Shown here in pieces: positions 9,415 to 18,048 of a DNA stretch of 64,000 bases. A program made the position numbers and the translations under genes. The DNA comes from an uncultured Alistipes sp. GTDB lineage: Bacteria > Bacteroidota > Bacteroidia > Bacteroidales > Rikenellaceae. Below the pieces are notes generated by a model that was given only the letters and a program-made list of their open reading frames with translations, searched no databases and was not told the origin of the DNA. The DNA is taken from positions 62,001-126,000 of the forward strand of contig UQDC01000001.1 of the NCBI GenBank assembly GCA_900539755.1, read 5' to 3'. How positions within the stretch are numbered: position 1 is the stretch's first letter; each line of letters opens with the position of its first letter.

Positions 9415-12270
9415 TTACAGAGGCAAAGTCAACACAAACCCGCTTACTACCCCTTTCCGGTCGCTTGGCTTATAGACATAGACACCGATCGATGTATCGT
9501 TTTTGGGCATACGAACCAGACGCATATCAAAGGTAAGCGTTCCGCCATACGACCATAGAGTCGTAGCCGTATAGCCGACATTTTGCGCCAAATGGCTGGG
9601 AATACCGATAAATCGGGCATAATCGCCATAAAGATTAAGCCGAATTCGGTTGAAATAGACCAAACTGTTGATTCCCACATCGGGATAGCAGATCGGGAAC
9701 TGATAATCGGCAGAAACGGCCGCATAGTGCGAAGAGGTGATATCATAGTTGGCACCACGCGGATAGAGCTCTTTGTAATACCAGGTAAAACGGTCAGTCG
9801 GCTGATATTGCAGGTTACCGCGCAACATCAGGCTATGGTGTGGAGCCAAACCAGGCATATAGGCTCGACCGTAGAGAGCAAAGACCGTCCCGAAATCCCG
9901 CCGGAATGGGGCCCCAACCGTTGAAAATTTCAAGGCATATCCCCAACGAGGCAAAATATCTCGAGTTCCCATCCTTTCGTTGTCAATAAATGAAAGGCCG
10001 ATCACTCCACGTGCCGTTCCCTGATCATACGAACCATCCGGCATGTAAAGTCGTGCGTTAAGATAATAGAGCTGCATGAATGGAGTCAGCGTACGGATAT
10101 GGGATCCTGACGAGAGTGTCATCGGCAAGGTAACATCCGCTTTGATACTAAAGCGGTTTTTCAAAGGAATATCGGCCTCCGAACGTTTGATACCATAAAG
10201 CTGCTGCAGACCACCTCCATAATCAAACTCAACGCTGATTTTCGGAGCCAGTCCATAATAGTTCACCTTACCACGAATCCGATGGCCCTTTCCGCTATAT
10301 CCATAGGATAGATAGGCATCGGTACTGGAAAGTAGATCCTGTGACATGACCGTAGCGCCCAATCCTATATCAATCCGATCCTCATCGACAATATTGGTGG
10401 GATCAAAACTCCAAGGGGCCCAACTGTGCGGATTAAACAGACGCAATCCCTTTCGGTAACGTTTTACATGATGTGTGGCCGTATCGAGTGTTCGGTCAAT
10501 ACGTACCGTGTCGAGATTAATGACGGGCCATTTCTCACGGGGAGGATTGACCACATTTTTGGGCAGAGGCGAATACTCCACCCGCTGCATCGAATCGGAA
10601 TTGAGCTGCTGACGGGAAAGCAGATAACCCTGCGTCGTATAGGTAGTCATAAAGAGGGTGTTGTCTCCGCTCCGAGGAGCCGAAGGGGAGACCGAACCAT
10701 ATTTTGAAGTGGAAACGCGCATCTCTTCATTGCGAACCAGATCATAGATATGAACCTCATCATAACCCGAAGCGATCGAATTGAAAGAGAGCTTGCCATC
10801 TCCTGCCCGCAGGTTAAAGATTGTCGTATAACCTGGCCGAGTAATGGATGATATCTTACCGCTACAGGTATCGATACGGCAAATGGACATACCACTATCA
10901 CCCAAAGCAATGAAGGCCAATGTTCCGGTTTGGTCATCATAAGCGAGGCCATGCACCGAAAGAGTATCAGGAATGGGCAGTGATCGGCCTTCTCCGAAAT
11001 CAATCGAATAGGCACCATCCCAATCGTATCCTACACTGGCCACCCTTCCATCGGGCAGAGGAGTGGGATAGAGTGCACTTTGCCGATCACGCAGCAAACG
11101 GCGTTTTTTGCTGCGCAGATCATAACTGACCGCACGCGCCGTAATACGCTGATCCCAAAAAAGACTGCTACGGAATTCACTCCAATAGAGCACACTATCT
11201 TTTTCGACAGGGGTGGTACCGACCCAACCGGTTCGGATCAGAGTCTTTTCACGAGCCGTACGCAGATCGACGCTGACAATACGATTCGGTTGATCCATAT
11301 CCCGTTTCAATGCCAACAGAGTGGTATCGTTCAACCGCATCGGTGCTGCATATACCGTATAGCTGGTGGTTCGGGTCGGGATCAACTGGGCACTGTTGTG
11401 TCTCGCAGGTAACGAATCCCAAAACTTGCGCAAATCCGCAAAAGTCTCCCGAAACATTCGGGTCACTGAGGTATTGTAATACTTTTTCAATGCCCAATGA
11501 GCAGGAATGACCGTATAGGGTCGTCTGGCACTATAATTGGCCACACGATCCCATATATCGATCCCATAACGTTCTCTGGACCAAGCCGTAATTTGATAAC
11601 CCAACTGATAGTGATCGGGGATAAAGTCTTTGTATGAACCGCAAAACCATTTATCAGGGACAAAACGTTTTGTCCCTTCAGCCATATAGGCACGATAAGC
11701 GATTGTAAAGGAGGGTTGCAGAGCCCGACCGAACGAGGACATTTGAGTCTCTGCCTGTACAGCATCTCCTTCGAGCAGCCAGACAGGCAGCAGGGCCTGA
11801 CTGATCAGGCCGGAATGTTGTCCGAAAAACCACCCCAGCGGTCGCATAAAACCCTTATAAAGGTTGCCATATTGAACGGTATGACGTGATTCATGCGCCA
11901 CCAACTGTTTATACCAGGGCATGGCATAAAGATCCTGAGAGGGGATCATTTCGAGCTCCATACGTTTCGGAGCCCACATCACGATACCGTTGGCATTGAA
12001 ATTTTGGGTATGTAGGACGGTAGGGAATTTTACCGGCCCGTACCTGAAACCATACCCCATGGTCGGGGTGATCTGCTCCATAACAGAGATCACATGCGCA
12101 GCTCCATTCCCAAAATAGTCAGGATAGACGATTTTACCGCGAGGACCATTGACCTGCATCCAGCGAATCGATGCAGGGGAACTGCCCCAGGTATAGTATT
12201 GAGCTGAAGCGGGCAGGGAACATAGAAGCGTTCCCAAACTGAGCAGACATAAAAAAAGGCGTTGCATCAT
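9415..12270 (-). CDS. Outer-membrane protein: metalloprotease-like domain, beta-propeller, beta-barrel
   Basis: I do not recognise a named family. The 951-aa product has a signal peptide (~1-23, ending PASAQ). Residues 110-180 contain HESRH (126-130), followed ~38 residues later by WLLEGDAVQAE. That arrangement matches zinc-dependent gluzincins of the MA type (HExxH ... EGxA), with Glu127 as candidate base and His126, His130 and Glu168 as zinc ligands. Residues ~310-620 are rich in repeated strand-turn units such as VDLRTAREKTLIRT, DGRVASVGYDWDGAY and CRIDTCSGKISSITRPG, suggesting a TolB/WD40-like propeller. The last ~330 residues alternate aromatic and polar residues and end VSGFVLTLPL, as expected for an outer-membrane barrel. 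The SUI1 gene is 19 bp upstream and probably co-transcribed. Function unknown; surface peptidase or channel is inference. Confidence 0.7.
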   Translation of the reverse strand: MMQRLFLCLLSLGTLLCSLPASAQYYTWGSSPASIRWMQVNGPRGKIVYPDYFGNGAAHVISVMEQITPTMGYGFRYGPVKFPTVLHTQNFNANGIVMWAPKRMELEMIPSQDLYAMPWYKQLVAHESRHTVQYGNLYKGFMRPLGWFFGQHSGLISQALLPVWLLEGDAVQAETQMSSFGRALQPSFTIAYRAYMAEGTKRFVPDKWFCGSYKDFIPDHYQLGYQITAWSRERYGIDIWDRVANYSARRPYTVIPAHWALKKYYNTSVTRMFRETFADLRKFWDSLPARHNSAQLIPTRTTSYTVYAAPMRLNDTTLLALKRDMDQPNRIVSVDLRTAREKTLIRTGWVGTTPVEKDSVLYWSEFRSSLFWDQRITARAVSYDLRSKKRRLLRDRQSALYPTPLPDGRVASVGYDWDGAYSIDFGEGRSLPIPDTLSVHGLAYDDQTGTLAFIALGDSGMSICRIDTCSGKISSITRPGYTTIFNLRAGDGKLSFNSIASGYDEVHIYDLVRNEEMRVSTSKYGSVSPSAPRSGDNTLFMTTYTTQGYLLSRQQLNSDSMQRVEYSPLPKNVVNPPREKWPVINLDTVRIDRTLDTATHHVKRYRKGLRLFNPHSWAPWSFDPTNIVDEDRIDIGLGATVMSQDLLSSTDAYLSYGYSGKGHRIRGKVNYYGLAPKISVEFDYGGGLQQLYGIKRSEADIPLKNRFSIKADVTLPMTLSSGSHIRTLTPFMQLYYLNARLYMPDGSYDQGTARGVIGLSFIDNERMGTRDILPRWGYALKFSTVGAPFRRDFGTVFALYGRAYMPGLAPHHSLMLRGNLQYQPTDRFTWYYKELYPRGANYDITSSHYAAVSADYQFPICYPDVGINSLVYFNRIRLNLYGDYARFIGIPSHLAQNVGYTATTLWSYGGTLTFDMRLVRMPKNDTSIGVYVYKPSDRKGVVSGFVLTLPL

Positions 12271-12289
12271 CGGTTCCTCTTTTCGGAAA

Positions 12290-12640
12290 TCAGTTGCCCG
12301 CCTTTTTTACCCGATATCCCTCTTTGAGCAGAATATCGACCACCCGATCACGAAAATCTCCCTGAATGACGATTTCACCCTCTTTGGCGGAACCACCTAC
12401 ACCACATTTGCTTTTAAGCAATTTTGCCAATGCTTTGAGGTCCTCCTCTTTACCGACAAAACCTTTGACCAACGTCACCTGTTTTCCTGCACGTTGTTTT
12501 CGATCGAGCCATACGCGCAGATCCTGACGGGAAGGTGGCAAGGTTTCAGCCTCATTCTCATCCTCCTGATAGGTGTATTGAAAATCGGGATTGGTCGAGT
12601 ATACGACATTCAAACGGCTTTTCCAGTCGTTGTTACTCAT
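12290..12640 (-). CDS. yciH: SUI1/eIF1-like translation factor
   Basis: A 116-aa protein with a variable acidic N-terminus and the SUI1 fold at ~40-114. Visible motifs are RVWLDRKQRAGKQVTLVKGF, LKALAKLLKSKCGVGGSAKEGEIVIQGD and a C-terminal helix VVDILLKEGYRVKKAG. The GVGGS loop is the conserved SUI1 signature. Bacterial YciH relatives act on the small ribosomal subunit and influence start-site fidelity, but their physiological role is not settled. It lies 19 bp upstream of the large outer-membrane protein gene and about 100 bp downstream of ssb on the same strand. Confidence 0.9.
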   Translation of the reverse strand: MSNNDWKSRLNVVYSTNPDFQYTYQEDENEAETLPPSRQDLRVWLDRKQRAGKQVTLVKGFVGKEEDLKALAKLLKSKCGVGGSAKEGEIVIQGDFRDRVVDILLKEGYRVKKAGN

Positions 12641-12744
12641 ATTTCGGGTATTTGAAAGCTATTAAATCAGAATTCTTTTCAACAAAGCATACACGGTCTT
12701 ATTGACATCAATAAAACCGTGATGCGTTTTTACGATATGCAAAA

Positions 12745-13233
12745 TTAGAAGGGCAGATCATCTACCTCTTCAGGCACAGCAGCAGTCATATTATTCGTTA
12801 CAGGGGCCGCTGTCTGTTGTTGTGGAGCTGGAGCCCCATAACTGTTACCTCCATATGAAGAGGTTCCATAAGAGCTGTTCTCATTGCCAGCAGTCGGAGC
12901 ATCATTTCGACGACCCAACATTTTGAGGTCGTTGGCTACAATTTCAGTCGTATAACGTTTGTTGCCATCCTTATCCGTCCAATCACGAGTCCGGAGGCTA
13001 CCCTCCACATAGACCTGGCTCCCCTTGCGAATAAAACGGTCGGCCACATCAGCCAGATTCCGCCACAACGTCACATTATGCCATTCGGTATGCTCTTTGG
13101 TCTCCTGGGTTTGACGATTGTAAATCCGTTCGGTTGTGGCAATACGTAGACGAGCCACTTTGGTTCCACCTTCGAGAGCTCTCACTTCGGGATCAGCCCC
13201 CACATTACCGATCAGAATCACTTTGTTAATCAT
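12745..13233 (-). CDS. ssb: Single-stranded DNA-binding protein
   Basis: Binds and protects single-stranded DNA during replication, repair and recombination, and recruits partners through its tail. The OB fold is at ~1-108: MINKVILIGNVGADPEVR, TERIYNRQTQETKEHTEWH, ADVADRFIRKGSQVYVEGSLRTRDW. A Gly/Ser/Gln-rich linker follows, then the acidic tip EVDDLPF, which in the family binds partner enzymes. The length of 162 aa is typical. The start matches the universal MINKVxLIGxxG. Confidence 0.97.
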   Translation of the reverse strand: MINKVILIGNVGADPEVRALEGGTKVARLRIATTERIYNRQTQETKEHTEWHNVTLWRNLADVADRFIRKGSQVYVEGSLRTRDWTDKDGNKRYTTEIVANDLKMLGRRNDAPTAGNENSSYGTSSYGGNSYGAPAPQQQTAAPVTNNMTAAVPEEVDDLPF

Positions 13234-13410
13234 TGCTCAATATTTTATTAAAATTTGGCTTTTTCTGTTTTAGGTAGTGCTGATAACAACGTTACAGCTC
13301 AATCCGCATTCATACAGGGTATTGTTCAATTCAATAACACCTGGTGTTTTGCCTTAAACAATTAGCGGTCGAGAGCTATTCACCTCCCAACCTATGATCT
13401 TACGAACATT

Positions 13411-13435
13411 CTTGAATGATCCGTTTTCATTCAAG
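13411..13435 (-). terminator. Candidate hairpin terminator of punA
   Basis: Perfect 9-bp arms CTTGAATGA (13411-13419) and TCATTCAAG (13427-13435) surround a 7-nt loop, about 100 bp downstream of the punA stop. It lacks a clear U-run, so it is a weak call. The rest of 13234-13532 shows nothing else I can name. Confidence 0.4.
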
Positions 13436-13532
13436 ACGTCACTTTCAAGAGGCTTGATCTGCTACTACAATCACACATTTGCCCGCATCGATCCAGCAAC
13501 CTGTCTCCCTCCTGTTTTATTACGAAACATGT

Positions 13533-14339
13533 TTACGCAATCTCTTCGAGAAGACGGGTGAAGAGGCGAGTCATCTTCTGTTGCGCTTTGTTTCCTTCAC
13601 GTTGCACCTCTTCGTGTGTTGCCTTTTCACCGGAAAGCCCGTTATTTGTTATGACAGAGACTGCAAATACAGGAATACCCATATGACGTGCCGCAATCAC
13701 CTCAGGAGTAGTGGACATACCCACAGAATCGGCTCCTGCAACATGGAAAAAACGGTATTCAGCCGGCGTTTCGTATGTTGGACCAGTACCACCCCAATAA
13801 CATCCGTGTTGCAAGGTTATCCCCTCTTCAGCAGCAATCCGGTCCGCCATAGCAATCAAGTTCCGATCATACGGTTCACTCATATCGGGGAATCGAGGTC
13901 CCAACTCCTCCTCATTAGGACCGACCAAAGGGTTTGGAATCATATTGATATGATCGGTGATCACCATAATGTCTCCCACATGGAATGAGGGGTTGACACC
14001 ACCTGCTGCATTGGAGACGAACAGGTATTGAATGCCCAACTCCCGAAGCACTCTGACCGGGAAGACCACCTGTTGCGGGGTATATCCTTCGTAATAGTGG
14101 AAACGGCCCTGCATGGCCACCACACGTTTGCCGCCCAACCAACCGAAAATCAGCCGGCCGGCATGTCCTGCCACTGTTGAAACCGGAAATCCGGGAATAT
14201 CTTTATATGCCAACGAGGCAACCGGTTCGATATGGTCAGCCAAAGCACCCAGTCCACTACCGAGAATAATGCCGACTTGAGGTTGAAAATCGACGCTATT
14301 CCGGATGAAGGACGCTGTATTTTTTATTTCTTCTAGCAT
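13533..14339 (-). CDS. punA: Purine nucleoside phosphorylase (trimeric type)
   Basis: Phosphorolysis of inosine/guanosine-type nucleosides to base plus (deoxy)ribose-1-phosphate in purine salvage. Recognisable segments are GIILGSGLGAL (~24-34), STVAGHAGRLIFG, MQGRFHYYEGY (phosphate and base pocket), VSNAAGGVN, DHINMIPNPLVGPN, GPTYETPAEYR, VGMSTTPEVIAARHMG and VITNNGLSGEKATHEEV, all diagnostic of the ~270-aa trimeric class. Its first 44 bases overlap the end of lpxK on the same strand, so translational coupling is likely. The start is supported by alignment of the N-terminal helix with family members. Confidence 0.95.
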   Translation of the reverse strand: MLEEIKNTASFIRNSVDFQPQVGIILGSGLGALADHIEPVASLAYKDIPGFPVSTVAGHAGRLIFGWLGGKRVVAMQGRFHYYEGYTPQQVVFPVRVLRELGIQYLFVSNAAGGVNPSFHVGDIMVITDHINMIPNPLVGPNEEELGPRFPDMSEPYDRNLIAMADRIAAEEGITLQHGCYWGGTGPTYETPAEYRFFHVAGADSVGMSTTPEVIAARHMGIPVFAVSVITNNGLSGEKATHEEVQREGNKAQQKMTRLFTRLLEEIA

Positions 14340-15369
14340 ATTGTTCGAGTTGATTCAAGAAACGTATTTCCCGATTTCCTATAAATTCGACACGAATCGG
14401 CGCATAATAGAGGCGTCGTTGAATTTCGACCGGTATTTTCTTGCGGTTGGTCAATTTGACCGCATCCTTTTCGGTCACTACCACCACACAATTTTCGGGT
14501 GCATCAGCCAATAACCGTTTGAGTTGTTCGAGATCACGCATCCGATAGGTATGGTGGTCACGGAAATAGAGCTTTCCTACAATTTTATGATATTTGGAAA
14601 GATTCTTTTCCAGTGACTGAGGATTGGCAATGCCGGTCATAATAATTACCGGATCTCCTGCACTGACAGCCCGTTTGGCCTGTTCCGGGAAAAGAGGAAT
14701 CGGCCGCCCTTGCACCATTTTGGTAAAATATAACGTCTGATACGGAAACAGATTGAGTTGTTTGCGCACAATACGCATATCAAGCGGAGTAATCGAATCG
14801 GGACATTTGGTTACCAGTACCAGATCTGCACGATCGAGCTGTTGGGGTGTATCACGCAACCGACCCAACGGCAAGAAGGTATCGTGATAGATCGGACGGT
14901 TGTAATCCATCAGCACTATATCGGCCCACGCCTCCACATAACGGTGTTGAAAAGCGTCATCGAGAATGATCAATTCGATTTCCGGATGGGCTTCGCGAAG
15001 TTTTTTAATTCCTTCAGCCCGTTTTTCGCAGACGGCTACGGGAATTTCGGGATATTTCAGTTTGATCTGTTTGGGTTCGTCGCCAATAGAGCGGAAGGAG
15101 GATTGGACGGTCGAAAGGACGAATCCCCGAGTTTTGCGTTTATATCCGCGTGAGAGGACAGCCACTTTGAATATCGGGGAGAGTTTTTCGATCAGATATT
15201 CGGTAACGGGAGTCTTACCTGTACCGCCGACAGTCAAGTTACCTACGCAAACAATAGGGATATCAAACTCTTCGCTTTTGAGGATGTTCAAATCGAAAAG
15301 TTTGTGTCGAATCCTGACAACCAGTTCATATATCCAAGCCAGGGGGGCGGCCCAGAGTTTACGCAGCAT
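14296..15369 (-). CDS. lpxK: Tetraacyldisaccharide 4'-kinase
   Basis: Phosphorylates the 4' position of the lipid A disaccharide precursor at the inner membrane, the sixth step of the Raetz pathway. The N-terminal ~20 residues form the membrane-associated helix (MLRKLWAAPLAWIYE). The P-loop is GNLTVGGTGKTP with Lys52. DDAFQHR is the conserved Walker-B/DxxxH-like site, and VTEKDAVKL is near the C-terminus. The length of 357 aa is typical. Its end overlaps the start of punA by 44 bp. The gene establishes that the organism makes lipid A. Confidence 0.95.
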   Translation of the reverse strand: MLRKLWAAPLAWIYELVVRIRHKLFDLNILKSEEFDIPIVCVGNLTVGGTGKTPVTEYLIEKLSPIFKVAVLSRGYKRKTRGFVLSTVQSSFRSIGDEPKQIKLKYPEIPVAVCEKRAEGIKKLREAHPEIELIILDDAFQHRYVEAWADIVLMDYNRPIYHDTFLPLGRLRDTPQQLDRADLVLVTKCPDSITPLDMRIVRKQLNLFPYQTLYFTKMVQGRPIPLFPEQAKRAVSAGDPVIIMTGIANPQSLEKNLSKYHKIVGKLYFRDHHTYRMRDLEQLKRLLADAPENCVVVVTEKDAVKLTNRKKIPVEIQRRLYYAPIRVEFIGNREIRFLNQLEQYARRNKKYSVLHPE

Positions 15370-15424
15370 ACAAAAACATTCTTCCTAATCTCCAAAAGTA
15401 GGCAAAAAAGATTGTATTTCAAAT

Positions 15425-15459
15425 AAAAAAACGGTTTCTGATGCACGAAACCGTTTTTT
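15425..15459. terminator. Bidirectional hairpin with A/T flanks
   Basis: Perfect 13-bp arms AAAAAACGGTTTC (15425-15437) and GAAACCGTTTTTT (15447-15459) with a 9-nt loop. The terminal A and T runs make it a strong intrinsic terminator in either direction. It lies just upstream of lpxK, so it would insulate lpxK from read-through from sppA. Confidence 0.75.
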
Positions 15460-15814
15460 GTTGCAGTAAAACTTTTATTGGGAAAATATTCTGAAACGAG
15501 TCTGACTGTAAAAATTCACGAAAAGTCCGTTCCATAGCCCAACCTATAATCAGACAGAGCCACAACAATCCAATTTCAGACTTACTTCATGATCCTTGTT
15601 GGCCAAATTTATCTCCTGCCTGCATATCCATACAGCACATGATCTTTAATCAATATTAATCTACGTGTTTGTTTCACAGCAGTACATTGCCCGAGGCAAT
15701 GATTCAAAACAGAACAAAATACTTTAAAATACCGCCAAACAACACTTTCCACTCTCCTTCACACGCTACTACTTTCAATGAAAATCATTAAAAAAAATGC
15801 CGTAACATAAACAA

Positions 15815-15874
15815 TCAACCTACCCCTCAATAAAAACATCCATGACAAAATGTTTTATTGATCGGGTAGGTTGA
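15815..15874 (-). terminator. Long hairpin downstream of sppA
   Basis: Outer arms TCAACCTACCC (15815-15825) and GGGTAGGTTGA (15864-15874) continue into inner arms TCAATAAAAACAT / ATGTTTTATTGA with one bulged base. Together they form an almost perfect ~24-bp stem with a ~10-nt loop. It starts 30 bp after the sppA stop and is probably its terminator or a 3' stabiliser. Confidence 0.65.
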
Positions 15875-15904
15875 CTATTGAGTAAACGTTATCTCGAAAA
15901 ATGT

Positions 15905-17689
15905 TTATTGAATATCGAAACGGCAGGGTAACAGGGCTTGAACACCCTCTTTGGACAAGATTCGCTGCATCGTTGCATAGTCACGATAAAGGGCTCCAAG
16001 TTCTCCCTGGAACGGATCTTTGACCGACATTTGGGATGACATCATCATGATGATACGGGTCAACAGATCAGGCGTATTACTGGGTGCACTGATCGAGAAA
16101 TCCTCACCGACACCGGCACGGTCTGCAGCCAATGCAATAGCCTCGAGTAAGCCACCGTATGAATCGATCAATCCATTGTCGAGAGCACTGACTCCCGACC
16201 ATACACGCCCGCCTCCGAGCGAATCGACCTGTTCACGAGTCAGATTACGACCCGCAGCCACGTGATCAACAAATTGTGCATAGGTATGTTCTACACTATG
16301 TTGCAAATAATTGCGTTCTGCAGCAGACAGGGCACGGAATGGTACACCCATGTCGGCAGATGGATTGGTTTTGGCTACGTCAACCGTAATACCGAGCTTA
16401 TCTTTCAAACCGTTTTGCGCATTAAACAGCAGTCCAAAAACCCCAATCGATCCGGTAATGGTGGTCGGAGAGGCCAAAATTGCATCGGCCGGACAAGAGA
16501 TATAATATCCACCCGAAGCAGCCATATCACCCATTGAAACAATCACCGGCTTTTTGTCTCGGAGCAGTTCCATTTCATGCCAAATCACTTCGGAGGCCAG
16601 TGCGCTGCCACCTGGTGAATTGACCCGTAACACCACCCCTTTGACATCATCCTGATTTCGTAATTCAGCCAATGCCGAAGCCAAAGACTCACCACCCACC
16701 ATGGGTTGTGGAGCTTCACCATCGACAATCTCACCATCGGCATAAACAACCGCAATCTTGTTATCGGATTTATCAACCACCGTACTCTGTGCCACATAAT
16801 CTTCGAAGGCATAATAGTTGGGTTCCTCCTGTGCAGTCACTTCAGCCAATAACGAATCCATATCGGCACCATATGCCAATGAATCCACCAATCCTTTGGC
16901 AACAGCCTGTTTCGCATCGGTAATTGCCAATTCCGATGCATAACGTTGCAGAGCTGCCGAATCGACCGAACGGGCACGAGCCACATTACCCACAACATGG
17001 TTCCAGATTGTCCCGATCAATTTTTCGGTTTGAAGGCGATTTTCAGGACTCATTTTATCCATAATGAAGGGTTCGACGGCACTCTTATAGGCACCATGAC
17101 GAACCACTTCAGGCTGTACTCCCAATTTATCGAGCAACCCTTTATAAAATATGACATTCGAAGCCAATCCTTTCCACAAAAGGCTACCCTGAGGATTCAT
17201 ATAGATTCGGTCGGCAACCGAACTGAGGTAATAACTCTTTTGGGTATAGAAATCAGAATAGGCAATAATAAATTTGTCCGAACCATCTTTAAAGTCAAGC
17301 AGAGCATTGCGCAACTCTTCCATCGTTGCCAAACCAATTGATACAGCCGGATCGATATTTAGATAAATACCATCGATATGTTTATCTGCTTTGGCTCTTT
17401 GGATAGCTCCAAGCACATTGAGCATCGGCATGGCAAAACCATTGCCCATAGTTACCCGTTCCAAAGAGGAGATACGCTCTTGAACGGGATTATCCACAAT
17501 GGGTACCGAGAGGTCTATTTCCAAAATCGTGTGGGAAGATGGGGTAGATATAGAGGAGACGTCGAAGCTGCTGCTCACAGCGCTCAACCCTATTCCAACG
17601 AGGACCATCACTCCAAATGCCACAAATAAAATTCCTCCCACGACAAAGGCCAACAGAGAGGCAAAAAAGGTTTTGAAAAATGCATTCAT
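15905..17689 (-). CDS. sppA: Signal peptide peptidase SppA, 67-kDa type
   Basis: Inner-membrane serine protease that degrades signal peptides after cleavage. An N-terminal membrane anchor spans ~7-36. The two tandem S49 repeats divide the catalytic dyad: Lys202 in GAYKSAVEPF of the first half, and Ser392 in MAASGGYYIS of the second, as in E. coli SppA. The motifs GIYLNIDP, VLRVNSPGGSALASEVI and GSIGVFG are also present. The length of 594 aa fits the long form. Transcribed alone: a -7 element lies at 17768-17775 and a long hairpin follows the stop. Confidence 0.95.
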   Translation of the reverse strand: MNAFFKTFFASLLAFVVGGILFVAFGVMVLVGIGLSAVSSSFDVSSISTPSSHTILEIDLSVPIVDNPVQERISSLERVTMGNGFAMPMLNVLGAIQRAKADKHIDGIYLNIDPAVSIGLATMEELRNALLDFKDGSDKFIIAYSDFYTQKSYYLSSVADRIYMNPQGSLLWKGLASNVIFYKGLLDKLGVQPEVVRHGAYKSAVEPFIMDKMSPENRLQTEKLIGTIWNHVVGNVARARSVDSAALQRYASELAITDAKQAVAKGLVDSLAYGADMDSLLAEVTAQEEPNYYAFEDYVAQSTVVDKSDNKIAVVYADGEIVDGEAPQPMVGGESLASALAELRNQDDVKGVVLRVNSPGGSALASEVIWHEMELLRDKKPVIVSMGDMAASGGYYISCPADAILASPTTITGSIGVFGLLFNAQNGLKDKLGITVDVAKTNPSADMGVPFRALSAAERNYLQHSVEHTYAQFVDHVAAGRNLTREQVDSLGGGRVWSGVSALDNGLIDSYGGLLEAIALAADRAGVGEDFSISAPSNTPDLLTRIIMMMSSQMSVKDPFQGELGALYRDYATMQRILSKEGVQALLPCRFDIQ

Positions 17690-17767
17690 TTCACTCGCTA
17701 GTTTATTGATCTTTTTGTTTCTGAATTATCTAAGACTAAGAATAATGGAGATTTAGCCATCATAAAA

Positions 17768-17775
17768 CAAATTTA
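17768..17775 (-). promoter_or_regulatory. -7 promoter element of sppA
   Basis: Reads TAAATTTG on the minus strand, a full match to TAnnTTTG, ~78 bp upstream of the sppA ATG. No convincing -33 partner. The remainder of the 17690-18048 spacer holds the divergent mrp promoter. Confidence 0.5.
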
Positions 17776-17991
17776 CAACGATATACTCCTATTTTTATTG
17801 AGAGATATTATCCAATCCAAAGCTCAGACTTATTTAGTACATCACATATAAAAAGTTCTCAGATCTACTTTTATCTTTTCGTTCATGTATCCATAAAAAT
17901 GACTCTCACTTCATCGATAAAATTTTCGGATGAGAGCGATCGTTTTTATTCATACAGTTCGGATAAACTCTCATTTACAAAAATAGTAACT

Positions 17992-18023
17992 TTTGGGAGA
18001 TCCTAAGCAGTTTATTACCTTTG
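17992..18023 (+). promoter_or_regulatory. Consensus Bacteroidota promoter of mrp
   Basis: The -33 element TTTG (17992-17995) and the -7 element TACCTTTG (18016-18023) are separated by 20 bp, the optimal arrangement for the Bacteroidota primary sigma factor. The predicted leader to the ATG at 18049 is about 20 nt. Confidence 0.75.
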
Positions 18024-18048
18024 CAGACAACACTTAATACCAGCCATT

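Larger units (their letters stand above)
15370..15904. other. Intergenic region between sppA and lpxK
   Basis: This 535-bp A+T-rich region holds two strong hairpins, one at each end (15425-15459 and 15815-15874). The ~350 bp between them has no open frame or RNA I recognise, and no exact TAnnTTTG on the minus strand close to lpxK. Confidence 0.55.
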
